Shown piece after piece: positions 1 through 12,134 of a DNA stretch of 64,000 bases. The stretch is from Hawksworthiomyces lignivorus. Lineage: Eukaryota; Ascomycota; Sordariomycetes; Ophiostomatales; Ophiostomataceae. Numbering within the stretch: position 1 is the first letter of the stretch; each line of letters starts with the position of its first letter. Location: NCBI GenBank assembly GCA_002917075.1, contig NTMA01000001.1, positions 372,001-436,000 of the forward strand, written 5' to 3'. Made by a program: the position numbers and the translations under genes. The notes beneath the pieces are model-generated. The model was not told the DNA's origin and did no database searches. It worked only from the letters and a program-made list of their open reading frames with translations.

Positions 1-518
1 GAGGAATTGGAAAAAAAAAAATTATAAAAATAAAAGCAAAAATAAAATAAAAAAGAAAGAAAAGAAAGAAAACGGCTCCAATATTAGCGAATTGGTACTT
101 CTCACATATGATTGGCTGCTCTGTTCTTGATCCGCCAATGCACTCCGACCCATCTCATAAGTGGCTGAGATCACACTAGCCACACTTTCTCTATTGAGGC
201 TTTGGACTCGGCTCTGGCTGCAGTCTGAGATTCATCTCAATATGACTTCAACTCTCTTGCGACCAGCCGACGACGACGCCATCTGAGACGAATCAAAACA
301 GAGGTGTCGTAATTTGTACACTATACGCAGAGCCGTTGGAGAAGTTTAGTCTTCAGCCTAGTTGCGACTTTCAGCTTTGCGACGAAACAAACCCCCCTTT
401 GGCGCGGCTTCGCGTCCGCGACGGATCCGCAGCCTCATTCACTCCATCCGCGTTTACTCCTCGAGCTGCATTCACTCGCATCACGGTCCTTTCCTTTCTT
501 AAAAAAAATATCACAGCC
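1..518. other. Upstream region of TAF9, no gene seen
   Basis: The first 75 bases are almost pure A-rich sequence. The rest is mixed sequence with no convincing coding frame and presumably holds the TAF9 promoter and 5' untranslated leader. The TAF9 frame stays open upstream of the chosen ATG back to about 336, but without an ATG, so this is read as leader. Confidence 0.5.
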
Positions 519-1526
519 ATGGCCACGGTCGCCTTCCAGCCGAACGGCGTCTCGGCAACTGCAGCCACGAACGGCGGCAGCGTGGCCGGCTCGCAGCAGC
601 CCGCGTCCTCTCAAGACAAGCCTCTCACACAGTCCACGCAGCCGGCCACAGGCTCGCAGCCCTCACAACAACCGACACAAGGAGCAACAGCGGCGGCGGC
701 GGCGGCGGCATCATCCGCGCAGCAGCCAGCGGCCTCCCAGCAGCAGCAGTCGTCGCAGCCGCAGGTGGCGCTCAAGCCGCGCGACGCGCGCACGGTGGAG
801 CTGCTGCTGACGGCGCAGGGGGTGACGGCGTACGAGCAGCGGGTGCCGCAGCTGCTGCTGGACTTTGCCTACCGGCACACGGCGGCGGTGCTGGCCGACG
901 CGCTGCACCTGAGCGCCGACCCCTACACGACGCACGCGGGCGGCCCGCGGCCGAGCGGCGCGTCGGGCGCGTCGGCGTCGGCACCCGGCGCGGCTGGCGA
1001 CGCCACCGTCAGCGCCAACGCCGTCCAGCTGGCCATTGCCAGCCGCCTGGCGTTCCAGTTCCGCGGCGGCGCCGGGCCCGGCGCCGGCTCCGTCGCCGGC
1101 GGGGGCGCCTCCAAGGACTGGCTGCTCGAGCTGGCCCGCGAGCGCAACCGCGTCGCCTTGCCCCGCGTCGGCGCCATCGAGTGGGGCGCCCGCCTGCCCA
1201 GCGAGCGCTTCGTTCTGTCGGGCGTCGGCTGGGGGCTGCGGGACGCCTGGGCGGCCGGCGCGGCCGACGACGACGGCGCGGGCGATGACGACAATGATGC
1301 AGACGCAGACGCCGACGGCGACGAGTACGAGTACGAGGACGGCGTTGAGGGCGAGGGCGGCGAGCGCAAGCGGAAGCGCAAGCGCGCGCCAGGCGACGAG
1401 GACGTCGTCATGGGCGGCACGGCCGCCGAAGACGTGGGCGGCGACGGCGTCGAGGGCGGCACCATGGACGACGTATTTGAAGACGACGGTATGATGGAGG
1501 AGGACGAGGAGATGGGAATGGAGTGA
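519..1526 (+). CDS. taf9: Transcription initiation factor TFIID/SAGA subunit TAF9
   Basis: Single-exon gene, 335 residues. TAF9 is a histone-fold subunit shared by TFIID and SAGA in the nucleus; in known complexes it pairs with TAF6. The ATG at 519 is the first in frame and has a strong context (CACAGCCATGG). After a Gln/Ala/Ser-rich N-terminus, residues about 86-135 carry the H3-like histone fold, starting [12 protein letters not shown] and continuing through the conserved [11 protein letters not shown] second conserved block lies at about 198-242 ([10 protein letters not shown], then [14 protein letters not shown]), typical of fungal TAF9. The C-terminus is acidic with a basic stretch (RKRKRKRAP, about 281-290) that could be a nuclear localisation signal. 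The low-complexity N- and C-tails are longer than in yeast Taf9. It converges on the Pah1 gene downstream. Family assignment is firm; the exact start is slightly less so. Confidence 0.9.
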   Translation: MATVAFQPNGVSATAATNGGSVAGSQQPASSQDKPLTQSTQPATGSQPSQQPTQGATAAAAAAASSAQQPAASQQQQSSQPQVALKPRDARTVELLLTAQGVTAYEQRVPQLLLDFAYRHTAAVLADALHLSADPYTTHAGGPRPSGASGASASAPGAAGDATVSANAVQLAIASRLAFQFRGGAGPGAGSVAGGGASKDWLLELARERNRVALPRVGAIEWGARLPSERFVLSGVGWGLRDAWAAGAADDDGAGDDDNDADADADGDEYEYEDGVEGEGGERKRKRKRAPGDEDVVMGGTAAEDVGGDGVEGGTMDDVFEDDGMMEEDEEMGME

Positions 1527-2293
1527 AATCAATATATCCAGTAAAAAATGGGGGGAGACGCTGGAAGTGTGCAACCGATCCAGATTAAACCAGGTTTTCT
1601 TAGCCACATCTATTCTCTCGAGGTTTTGAAGGGGCGTAGGGCGCACGATGCTTTAGAGCACTGCAGTTCAGGAAGCTGCTGGACCTAAAAAAGGGAGCAA
1701 GAGCAAAAAAAGCAGGCATCCATTCATGTACGATTTCTTTGTAACGATACAGCAGAAAACCGAATTTGCCTTTTTTCCGTAAACAAGAATAAAATCTAAA
1801 AAGTAATTGTATTCAAAGAGCTCCAGACTATATGTGATATATAAAAAAGCAAGACAAATTCAAAAAAAACTCCACGCTATGCAGCTTTGCCCTAATTCTT
1901 TAGGAACAAAACCTACCAGTCCGATAAAACAGACTCCAAGAACGAAGCCTTTGGGAATAGGCATCTTGCCGTCGCAGTTCCTGCAACATCCTTCCTGGTT
2001 CCAGTGTCCCAAATCAAAAAAAAAAAAGCAAATAAAAAACATATGGATGCCCTTGTTGAATGCATGGCACAAACGGGTAGATGAAGATGTGTGCATCCCC
2101 TTCTTCTTCCGCTTGGTTTCCTTCCGTACCATATTCGTCCCAAACGTTAAAAAAAACCCCCAAGAGTATGCAGAAACGCACAATGATAGCTTTTATCGTA
2201 TAGCCATTTATGTTTCTTTTTTCTTTTCCTCCTGACAGTCTGTGTTGTTAAGCTTCGTGGCCGTGAGGCCTTTCATTCTCTTCAATCTTACGC
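1527..2293. other. Convergent 3' intergenic region between TAF9 and Pah1
   Basis: AT-rich spacer between two gene ends, with several AATAAA-like strings (for example near 1788) and A/T runs that fit 3' untranslated regions and poly(A) sites of both genes. No coding frame here looks real. Confidence 0.5.
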
Positions 2294-4912
2294 TTAGGCA
2301 TTCGTGCTGGCTCTGCTGGGAGACCGATCGACGGAGAGATGTTTCACGCCTGTGATCACCTCCGCGTCCACATCTTCGGCTGTCAAACTCTCGCTAGGAA
2401 CTGCGAGACTCGACCCGTTGGGTTGGAGGGTCTTGCCGTTGGCAGATTCTGCCTCAGCCTCTGCTTGGTCTGCAGGCACGATTGTGTGCGTGTCAGCGTC
2501 GGCCTTTTCAGGATGCTCTTCTGCGGCATCTTCGTGGTAGTCATCGCCTTCTTCGTCCTCGTCATCATACTCTTCATCATCCTCATCCTCGTCTTCGCCG
2601 CCAGTCATCATAGACTGCGTCATGTGCTCGTCGCCTTCGTAGTCGCCGCTCAGCACACTGCCCTCGCCATAGTCGTCCATGGAGTTGTGGGAGATGTAGC
2701 TGTCGGCCATGTCTTCGCCGGCCTCGTCATCATCTTCTTCGTCGTCTAGGATGGAGTCTTCGTCATCCTCTTCCTCTTCTTCCTCCTCTTCTTCCTCGCG
2801 GGCGTACCGCCGATTCGGCCGCTTCTTGTTCGGTCGGCCCCGGTAGGCATTGCCGTTATCTTCCGACTCGCTGTCGGTGAACTCGTCCATGTCCAGCACA
2901 GGGTCGCGCCAATACGTAAAATCAGTGTAATCTTCGCCGCCGGCATTTACCAACATATTGACGGACGGGAAGTAGTGGTCAACGACCTCGGTAATGTTCA
3001 CATAGGTCAGCTTCAGCTGGTTGAGGCTCAGCAGATCCAGCGACACCTCAGCATTGGCGTTGATCGTGAAGATGCGCGTGCGAGGCACGTCCACCGTGCG
3101 GTAGGAGATCTGGTCCGTGAGCCGGTTGCCAAAGCCGGCATAGAAAGGATGCGTGGTGGAGCCGTAGAGGTTGCGAATGTCACGCAGCGTAGCCATCTTA
3201 AAGACCTCGGGCTTGCGCAGGTAGATCTCGCGGCGCAGAGCGGCCATTGTGCGATCGGGCGAGAGGATCGTCGGGCCGCGTGGCAGCCGGTAGCCGCCCT
3301 GCAGAATGCCGTGTAGGTAGGTCCGCGTAGAGTCAGCCTGGCCGACGGAGCGGCTCGTGAGATACATGATGTTGTACCCATTCGCCGCAATGTCGGAGTA
3401 CAGCTTGGCCACGCCGGCATGCGTCCAATCGCGACCAATCATATTTAGCACATGGCCGAGGGCATCAGACTTGGTGATGGTGCCATCGATATCGGAGATC
3501 ACCACAGGCACATTGTATTTCCACAAGTACATGTACGCAGAGCAGGTGGCACGATTGACAGTGAAGCTCATGGTGTTCTCGCCAGGCTTAAGATCCAGCG
3601 CTTTCAGCTGATCGCTAGTCAGCCGCAGCGTCTTTGCGTAGTTCCGGTTCGGGTCGCCGACGGGCGCGATCGGGCCGGGAGAGGACGGGGGCGTTGTCTG
3701 GCCCATCTGGCCAACGTCCGACTCCGCCCGGCGGTGCGAAGGCGCAGGTGGAGTGGGAACGGCGCTGTCGTCGCTCTGGTAGCCAGGGTCTGAAGCGGCG
3801 TCTACAGACACAGACGGGTTGCGGTTCATAGCGGTTGAATTCATCACGCGCTTCATAGCGGCCTCCTTGGCCTCTTCGCTGCTGTAGATCCACAAGTTGC
3901 CCTGCTCGTCCATGCCAAACAGGGCGCCGACGTCGTAGTTGCCCTGCAGTTCATTGGAGAGCACACGGCGTGCTAGAACCTCGGCGCGGAGGGCGTCTTC
4001 CTCGCTGTTCTTGAAGCCGGTCATATCCAGCATCAAGTCGCCGGAGTCAGTGACGCGGCTGGGAATGTTGACAGAGGACAGCTCTCGGGAGAGAGCAATG
4101 GCCCGCTCCATGGCCTCGGCCGGTGCCAGCGGCGGCGGGCTCCGGGATCGGTCAGACGGTCTTGGGCTGTTGCTGCTTTTCCGGTCTCCATTAGTGGAAC
4201 CGTCTCGTCTGGAGTCGTGGTTGATAGAAGCACGGCGAGCTTCATTCCGAAGAATGTCATCGCTGTGTGAGCGCTGCGAATAGGAGGACCAGTCTCCAGA
4301 CTTGGGGCGGCTGGCGTGGATCTCGGGAGATGCAGAGAGGGGCGTGAGCAGGCCTGCGGAGTCTATATCAGTACCGCGGTCAAAGGAATACTTGGATGCA
4401 GGCCAGGAAAGGGGAGACTGCCTACCATTTTTCTGCTGGGCTGTGGACGATGAGAACATACCCGGCAGCAGGGTGCGGGAGGAGTAGCTCGGAGATCGCG
4501 GCTTGCCTGACTCGACATCAAGGGCCAGGGGATCCGGCTCCTGCAAGGGCGAAATGGGAATTTGTGCGGTTTTCTGGGGGCCCAGAGACGGGCTAGTTAC
4601 GGGCGAAGAGATAGGCGAGGTCTGCATGCTCTGGGGGATGTTGTCGGTGGTCTCGAAGACGAAGAAGGCCTCGCCGCCCTCGCCCAGCTTCATGGCATAG
4701 TCTTGGCGGACGCCGTTGACCTTGAACTCCACCTTCTTCTCGTATGGCCGCAGAAGCGAGAACTTGCCGAAGCGGACGTGGAACGGAGAACAGGCCAGGG
4801 TGCCATCTTCCTGTTCAACGACAATGACGTCGATGGCGCCGCTGAGGGTTGCCGGGTTGATCGAGTTCCAGGCAGTCGACACGGAGTCGCTCAAGTTCCG
4901 TACGTACTGCAT
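2294..4912 (-). CDS. pah1: Phosphatidate phosphatase Pah1 (lipin family)
   Basis: Single-exon gene, 872 residues. Lipins dephosphorylate phosphatidic acid to diacylglycerol in a Mg2+-dependent reaction at the ER/nuclear membrane, controlling triacylglycerol and phospholipid synthesis. The N-LIP domain fills residues 1 to about 90, beginning with an amphipathic helix (MQYVRNLSDSVSTAW) and containing the conserved glycine block LGEGGEAFFVFE. The catalytic C-LIP (HAD-like) domain lies at about 450-690, with DIDGTITKSD near residue 473 as the nucleophile motif and IMYLTSRS as the second HAD motif. Downstream is WRDPVLDMD, matching the conserved WRDPLVDID segment of yeast Pah1. The middle is Ser/Pro-rich with many SP/TP sites, as expected for a phosphoregulated lipin. 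The C-terminus is strongly acidic (Glu/Asp runs), as in Pah1, where it serves membrane recruitment via Nem1-Spo7. The start at 4912 is set by alignment of the helix to the lipin N-terminus. Confidence 0.95.
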   Translation of the reverse strand: MQYVRNLSDSVSTAWNSINPATLSGAIDVIVVEQEDGTLACSPFHVRFGKFSLLRPYEKKVEFKVNGVRQDYAMKLGEGGEAFFVFETTDNIPQSMQTSPISSPVTSPSLGPQKTAQIPISPLQEPDPLALDVESGKPRSPSYSSRTLLPGMFSSSTAQQKNGRQSPLSWPASKYSFDRGTDIDSAGLLTPLSASPEIHASRPKSGDWSSYSQRSHSDDILRNEARRASINHDSRRDGSTNGDRKSSNSPRPSDRSRSPPPLAPAEAMERAIALSRELSSVNIPSRVTDSGDLMLDMTGFKNSEEDALRAEVLARRVLSNELQGNYDVGALFGMDEQGNLWIYSSEEAKEAAMKRVMNSTAMNRNPSVSVDAASDPGYQSDDSAVPTPPAPSHRRAESDVGQMGQTTPPSSPGPIAPVGDPNRNYAKTLRLTSDQLKALDLKPGENTMSFTVNRATCSAYMYLWKYNVPVVISDIDGTITKSDALGHVLNMIGRDWTHAGVAKLYSDIAANGYNIMYLTSRSVGQADSTRTYLHGILQGGYRLPRGPTILSPDRTMAALRREIYLRKPEVFKMATLRDIRNLYGSTTHPFYAGFGNRLTDQISYRTVDVPRTRIFTINANAEVSLDLLSLNQLKLTYVNITEVVDHYFPSVNMLVNAGGEDYTDFTYWRDPVLDMDEFTDSESEDNGNAYRGRPNKKRPNRRYAREEEEEEEEEEDDEDSILDDEEDDDEAGEDMADSYISHNSMDDYGEGSVLSGDYEGDEHMTQSMMTGGEDEDEDDEEYDDEDEEGDDYHEDAAEEHPEKADADTHTIVPADQAEAEAESANGKTLQPNGSSLAVPSESLTAEDVDAEVITGVKHLSVDRSPSRASTNA

Positions 4913-7900
4913 GATGGGCGAGTGAAAAGTTGTCTAGAGAAGAAGACGCAAAGAGTGAGGTGAGGAAGAAGGCGGCAGAGCAAGGCCGATCGGATCAGAG
5001 AAAAAGGCACCCAAGGTGCCGAGGGGTGGGTAACGGAGGTAGCGGAAAGTGGTGGCCAGGAGACAGTGGTGTGAAGTGTGACGCAGGGGAAATAAGCAGT
5101 TCTGAGGTGTGAGAAGGCGAGTTTCGTGACCGGATAGACAAGCGTCCACAGTCGTTGTCGTCGGGAGGAGATCGTCGAGAAAAGATCTTCGCAAAATTTG
5201 CTAAGCCGAGGTACGCAGAACAGTGCAAAGAGAGAGGAATGAGACGCCAAAACAAAGAAATACGAGGTAATAGACAGGGAGCTATAAGTGGTAATAAGAT
5301 GAGGAGAAACAAACCCAGGGAGGACAAAATTGGATTGAAGAGAAAATAGAAAAGAGAAAAAAGAACAAAAGGTAACGAACGATAATATTAAGCATAAGAG
5401 TGAGAGAGACAGGCACAAACAAACAGAGAGACAGTGAGAGGAGCAATAAGAAAGATGTTGAGGAAGTTCGGGTGGGAGATGCAAAAGTGGGAATATTGGT
5501 TGGTTGGGTTCGAGCATGTGGGATCGGAAAATTGGATGACGCTGTTGATTCCCATTGGGGAAAGCACAAATGACTTGCTGGGCCTTGGGACGTGGGACTT
5601 TCCCTTGGATAATATTATTACATATTTTAGTGGGTTTAGTGGGCTGCTGGAAAAATGCGGAGGAACTCTTAGCTCGTCATGGTCGTATAAGTATAGCATA
5701 ATTATAGTAGATGCACAGCAGAAGCAGAGTGTCTTCCAGGGGAGGGGTACAGCATCTTGCAGCGCAGCAAGCGCCAGCCGCGGTGACATCAACGGGTGAG
5801 ATGCGAAGTTTGCAGGGAACTAAGCCGCTAAGAGAGTCAGCCGAGCAGGGGTTTTTTTTCTTTTTGGGAAGGCCGAGGGAAGAAGGGCGGACGGCTCAAC
5901 AGTACGCGGTCCAGCAGGGCGAACCAAATTGGCGGCTTGCCTAGGTTGTTCTGTTCTCCGCGTACGGCAGTCCCGTTCAGTGACAATAAGCATACTTGTA
6001 TGTGCTGCTGGCATATATTACTCGTGCTACCTGCTTACTGGCTTGCAGTGGCAGAGCTCAATGCCCCAACAAAAAAATCGGCCACACCAGAACATGTAGA
6101 TGAGCTCCCCAAAGATATATTCTCTTTCCTTCTGTCCTGCGCTCGTTTGCAGTTTTGGTTTTTACCGGAATCTGACTGCCTAGAGTCTATTCGCATTATC
6201 TTACGATAAATGTAGCTAGCGAGGGAGGATTGATTTCTGTATGACCTGTCACCACAGACCCAATGGCTGTCACCGTGTATCACGTTTTGTGTTTCCCCCG
6301 TCATTCACTGGTCACTCTTTCCTTTCAGGGCAGTTGAGCCGCCCGTGGTTTTCCGAGCGCATCCCAGGTGACCTCTGCTAGCCCAGGCCGTCGGTCTTCG
6401 GACCTTCCTTCCCAACAATGCGACAAAGCGCAGCTTCCCTGGTACCTGCTCTCCTGCTGTGCTGACCTTGGAAAAGAAATGCTGTGAAAAGCAAATGCCC
6501 AAATCTCCCCTACACAAGAATAAAAGACAAACAAAAAGAAGGAGAAAAAGAAAAGAAAAGAAGCGCAATTGCAGAGTACAAGGAGTCAGTACATGCGCCC
6601 GTGCCTGGGCATGTGCCTTGTCTGAGACGGCCTCAGGTCGGTGGAGCCAGTCAGAAATTAATTAAGCATTCTCCTCAAGCTCGGCCTCTGGCTCGTAAGA
6701 TGCACCGGTGAGGCATGTTTGTATGCAGGCATTCAGCACGAGTACGAGCCCCAGCCTATTATGCTGCCCCTCAGCACGTTCGAATATGAGCAAACGAGCA
6801 ATCCTGTAAGGAGTGAACCAGACGCGCCCGCTCCATCGCTGAGAATGGCCCCGCGATTTGCGCATCGTTCCCTGCCAATGCTTGTGCCCCGTAATACAAG
6901 CCAAGCCCCGTTTGTGTTTTGTGTTCTCTGGCATGCTCCAATGTCTGTCATGTCGAAGACCCTCGTACCAATATGCAGAGCATAGACAGCAGTTTCTAGT
7001 CCCTAGTGATCGTCCAGCGCCATGCAGGAATTGAACAGAGAAGAGAGCCCGCTCGCATCTCTGGCTTACGATACGAAGCATCGGAGGCATTATGGAAGCC
7101 ATGTCTGGCATAAACGCCGTTGCCGGCGCAACTGCTGTTCATGATCCTCCCAACAAAAGAAGCTCTGGCTCGCCTCAAAACGGTATTGTTTTGCTCACAA
7201 TGCAACAGCGGGGTCTTGTCTCTTCGCTACGCTTAATGCGACCTCGACGTGGGGGGAAGATATCTCTGTCGAGGAACGTGTGACTTCAGAGGACCGCACA
7301 CGTACATTGTGTGTAGGTATTTAAGGATTCGCCTTCGAGGGTGAGTAAACACGTGCAAGCATTTTGAAGGCAAGTAAAGTAGGAGCAGGGTATCAAAATG
7401 GTCTCGTCGTGCTTTTGCAGTATGTTTAATTGGCTAGCAGACTAGCAGAGCTGGACCTCTAGCTTTCTTTTTGCTGTCGGTTCTTCAACGGCCATGCTTG
7501 GGGGGGGGAGGGGAGGGGCTGATCTTCGTCGTTCCCGTCCTGCATGAGCGGATAATAACGGGCAGAGAGGAGCACAGCGCAAGAGATTGATGGTGGCGTA
7601 CGAATCGAAGCGAGCGACAGTAGTAGGAGACCATCTCAACCAAGCCGGAAAGCTTTCTATTTTATCACGTGACTTTTATTCTTTTATTGCGATACCGGCG
7701 GGGAGCAAGGCGGCGGCAGTAAAAGGAAAAGAGAAGTATTGCGCCGGGCGGTGAGCTGCAATAAGGTAATTCCCCAATAAGGCAGGCAGAAGCTTCGTTC
7801 TGAGCCACTTTATATATGTGATGGAGCTACTGACTTCCGCTGAGCTCCTATCTTGTTCTTTCAAGGCCTATTGATGATTTTTTTTTTTTGAGAGTGGATT

Positions 7901-7984
7901 TGCATCGTGTTTCTATTATTTATATTTTCTCTTGTGCCCATAATATGACCGGCACGGCACTTCTTGTGCGGTCTGCGGCCAAGC
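4913..7984. other. Long gene-poor region upstream of Pah1
   Basis: About 3 kb with no convincing gene on either strand. The part next to Pah1 (to about 5.8 kb) is purine-rich on the + strand, that is CT-rich on the Pah1 strand, as is common in fungal promoters and leaders. Short open frames occur (for example + 7092-7283, 63 codons) but show no family resemblance or codon bias. Confidence 0.4.
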
Positions 7985-8028
7985 CCTAGAACACTGCTCC
8001 GCGTTGAACAACTAGAACCACGAAGGCA

Positions 8029-9200
8029 TTGATAGAGGCCGGTTACTCCGTCGAGACAGGACGCAGTCACAACAGCATCTTCAACGATGCTGAATTTAAG
8101 GTCGCAGATGCCGCACTGATCCCAGAGGTCAGCTGGGCAAATGCACCTAAGGACGAGATCATTGTCGACTTCAAAGAGCTGAAAGAGACAGACTGTAAGC
8201 CAAACCTGTGCCAGATCTTGGTACGGAATTCGCACTGGTACAAGAAGAGACATTTATCTAACAAAAGCAATTCCTCTTAAGTATACTGATGTGCAGTTTT
8301 CTTGTAAAAACCAGTCTCCGCCGAGAGAAAGCCCAGTTAAAAGTTCCCCCTCCCTCGCAAACACGTAAACACAACAGGCTGCTACAGGGGCTAGGCGACC
8401 TAGGACAAGGTGCTGGCTGAGTACGCCCATGGCGGCTGCATGCTGCCAGACTTTGAAGTTCTTTTTAGAAAGATGGCCTGCGGGTGGCGGTATGCGGATA
8501 TCGGACATGGTTCGCGAGATTGGAACTATATCAACAAGAACGTTCCAGTGACGGATATCAAAATCTACACCGCGGGGCCGATCGTTGCCAAGAACCACGC
8601 CCCGCTGCAGGCGGTCATCGGCGCACTGGGCAGCTGCGGCTGCGGCTGCGGCTGCGGCGCTTCAATATGTGCACTGAGATCGGCATCCCGGCACCCCGGC
8701 CTTAGGTCTGGAATGAATCCAGTCGGGGATTTCACGGGGGCGGTCGAGAGCGCCATATCTGCCAATCGTATAATACATGTCATCGAAAATAAACATGTTT
8801 ACTACGATAGATGCACAGCAAGCGCGGCCGCAAGCTGACCGTCGCCAGCGACATGTCTGTAGACTCGACGAGCCCGCTGACGCCCGCAACTATCCACACG
8901 GTGATCACCACCATCGATAAGCTCACGGTGCCGGTTAGGGCCTACATGCGGACAGTCCGCCCCTCAGCGTCATTCCCATCGATCATCTGCTGAGGCTGCT
9001 ACCGTGTCAGGCCTCGGTCATTTTCAGCTACGACCCACTGCTGCACCTGCTCCCGCTCAAGGATTGAAGCGGCGACCTGGTGTAGGCTGGCATCGAGAAC
9101 CTGTACTGGAAGAATATGATGGCGCTGTCGGCTACTGCTTTGGAGTGATGAAGGCCAAATAAAAGGCAAATTGGAAATAGGCGGCGAAGAAGTGGGATGA
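8029..9200 (+). pseudogene. Possible decayed protein-coding gene, family not recognised
   Basis: On the + strand a series of partly open frames follow one another with coding-like composition: frame 1 at about 8029-8280, frame 1 again at about 8410-8700, frame 3 at about 8811-8993, then frame 2 at about 8963-9064. The peptides are not low-complexity; examples are KDEIIVDFKELKE and DWNYINKNVPVTDIKIYT in the first two blocks and VIFSYDPLLHLLPLKD in the last. The blocks are separated by stops and frame changes that I could not bridge with good splice sites. A run of GGCTGC repeats (about 8635-8660) interrupts the second block. I do not recognise the family. It may be a frameshifted relic, a gene with unusual introns, or chance. 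Confidence is low. Confidence 0.25.
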
Positions 9201-9260
9201 CGAAGTACAGCTTGAGGTAGTATCTGCCTGATGAGCAGTAGATTTTTGTGTATCATTTTA

Positions 9261-12134
9261 CTGCTATAGCGTCCATAGAGCTGTTTGGGACGGGTATTTT
9301 AAAAAGGCGTTTTGGCTTTACGACAAAACCAGATGACGGAATAGAAGACGACTAGAGACGCTTCTCTTAGAGAGAAGCTCTCCATTTGAGGACAGTATTT
9401 CCCTGTAGACAGCAACATAGACAGAAGAGCGGTATGCCGGTACCGGCATACCAAGAGCCCATCTCGTATGAGAAGAAGACAGCGATCTGCAAACAAGAGC
9501 TGTGCCAAATCGAGAAATGAGCAATACAAGGCAGAATGATGCGACATGTGCGCACAGAAAGCAGACCACCCCAGGCCACCGCTCTTCGCCCCATGTGTTT
9601 GTTTACTGACACTATTTATGAGAAGTACGCAGTGAACCAGAACTAAAGAAAGCAGGCAATGGGTTAAGGACGGGATTAAGAAGGACAGGTTGCACTCGCT
9701 GCAGTGTCGATCTCATTGATCTTTCGACCAGCTTCCCCCCCTCCTCCACCATCTCCGCTGGTCGTTTTTTTTCTTTTCCGCGCCACCATGTCGATTGTTT
9801 CTCTTTTGAACCATTTCTGCCGCCCGAAGTGGTGGTTTCGCTGTGCGCTGGCACTGCATTGAAAGAGAGGGAAGATTTTAACGTTGTACGGAGCAATAAT
9901 AGACATTTTATCCAACCTCCTTTATCTGAGGGATTTACCGGCCAGGTGGTGGTTTTTCCTATGGGCATGTGATGGAGATAAAAAGAGGATATCTTGCAAC
10001 GGCAAATAGCGCCTCTTCGCTGCCCTCTGCTCATGTTCTTTTTCCCCATTCAGCCAAAGAAACTCAACGTCTGTTGTACGTGTGCAGAATTCTGCTGGAA
10101 CCATTGTCCGTCAATGTTTGGTTCAGAAAAAGTAGTTAAATGGAACCCTCCATCTGTCACGTATAGATTGCGTCTGGCTAAACTTTTTTTTTTTTTACCA
10201 ATCTTTGCGGATGTGCTGTCTCTCTTTCTAACGCACGGCTTTAAATGGTCTGGGCCAGCACAGCAGCCAGTCTAGGCCAGGCGTGTCTTATACAAATTCC
10301 TGCGGCGGTCGTGTGCAGTCGTGTGCTTTTGTGGTCGAATTCCGCGCTGCGGCGAAAATACGACGCTGGCAATTAAGAAGTTGATGCCGGCTTTCTGTGA
10401 CTACTGGTTGACGGGTGTTGTGCAGATGGGAGATTGGTGTGGGCAAAGAGCTCCAATTGGGGGCTGCCTGAGCTTAAGCAGCTTGCAATGTAATCATGTA
10501 GCACCGTACGATATTACCAGCATAAGCAAGCCGGCATTGTGCGGCGGGGCGGGGACACCTGCAGATGCTGTGGTGGGCGACGGAGGACCGCTCGTCTCTC
10601 AGGAGCTGCGGGTTTGCCTCCGTACGAGGTACAGTAACCTACCTCTACCTGTGTACACGCAGAAGTGCGCACAGCTTACATGCCTTACGTGCTTATTCTG
10701 GGGCCTTTTCTTACCCTGCCTCGCCTGCCCGGCGTTGTTTCAAGTCGCGGTCCTTGTGGTCCTTTTTGCTGACTACTGCTCCTGCTAGCGTAGGAATGCT
10801 GTTGATTAGTGCTGCTACCCGTTTTGGCAGTTTTGTCATTTTTCTCGCAGTAATGCCCTATGCGGACGGTCTTACAGGACCTGTTCTCTTCCTCTGTTGG
10901 CTGCTTCCTTGCTAGTGTGTAAGGCGAAAAAAGCCTTTGTCCCCTTCCCCAATGGTCCAGCTCGGCAAAAGCAAGACCAAGACCAGAATAGCGCCCTCCA
11001 TCTTATGTTTTATGGGGCTCTTTCCCTGAATTTCATTTTAGTCAGAACCCATGCCGGCAGGAACTACTGCAAATGAGCCAACCTGAAAAGCCCACGGCCA
11101 CCAACAGAGCCTGAGCGGTGTTTTTGAATGTCTGCGTGTGCGTACTCTGTATTTATGTACGGAGTATGGTGCGTGCGAATGTGAGTGAGCGTGTGCGAGT
11201 GCGTGTGCTTATGACTCGCAAATCTGCGAGTTCCCCCTTCTGTGGCCCCCGACACGCCGTACATCGTAGGAGACCCATCTTCAGCCGGACAGGGAAGCCG
11301 CACCACCTCAGTAGCTTCCCGTCAACTGGTCCCCCCCCTCCTTCCTTCCAAAAACTCCGATCCCGTCGTTCGTGTGTGTGGTCATTTCTGGGCAAAATAG
11401 GAAATGCCTTTTCCTTACACGTGTAGTTCCTGCCTTCCGTGCTCTTAGTAGTCTCAATCACGTATGCGACGCTGCCTTATCTTCTTTTGCCTCCTCTCCT
11501 GCGGAGTAATTTCCCCAGTTAACCTCAAAAATAACATCACCAACAAACTTCACGGCGATGCGAAACTCAAAGCCAAATGTAAAGGAGATCTGCATCCACT
11601 CTTCTGCTGCCGTGGAGTCGATCCTCTTTGCAGTAGTCGCTTTTCAGCCCATCTATTTTTTTTCCTCTCTTTCACTGGGTCTCTTTTCGCATTTTCGCCT
11701 CTCCCCTTAGTTTTCGTCTTTAATTTTTTTTTAACTTTCTTTTTGTCTTTTTGCTTCTCTTTTTTTTTTTCGTAATTGCCGCCTTTCTTCCTCGTCTTCT
11801 CATTGCCCCATCTTAGATCCTCTACTCTCTTTTTTTTACGCTTTTTTGCTTCCACTTCTCACTCTTCCTTTCGCCCACTCGTCATTCTCTCCCTCTATTG
11901 CAGACCTCCCCTCAATTACAACGAGCCGCCATCCCGCTGCGACCCTAGGCTGCAACAATAAACCAAAATTCTCGGCCATTATTTCTTCCCTCCCTGATTT
12001 TCGCCAATCTCGTTTTCATTCTCTTCTTCCCTCACATCCCCCCTGTCCCGTCCACCTCTCTCTCCGGTATTTCCTGCTCTTTCTCTTCCTCAACCTCATG
12101 TTTCCATCCGTGTAGCCCAATTCCTCCCCCCGAC
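9261..12134. other. Gene-poor region and promoter of the FN3-domain gene
   Basis: No supported gene. The right part (about 11.45-12.13 kb) becomes strongly pyrimidine-rich on the + strand, with long C/T tracts typical of a fungal promoter and 5' leader for the gene starting at 12135. Open frames such as + 10321-10788 have no recognisable motifs and poor coding character. Confidence 0.4.
12098..12115 (+). promoter_or_regulatory. Short upstream open reading frame (5 codons)
   Basis: A complete ATG-to-TAG frame encoding MFPSV ends 19 bases before the start codon of the FN3-domain gene. If the transcript begins upstream of it, this uORF could dampen translation of the main frame. The transcription start is not visible, so a regulatory role is inference. 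Confidence 0.25.

Noticed and set aside
10321..10788. 155-codon + strand frame
   Set aside because: Cys/Leu-rich with no motif, weak codon bias and no splice or promoter context.
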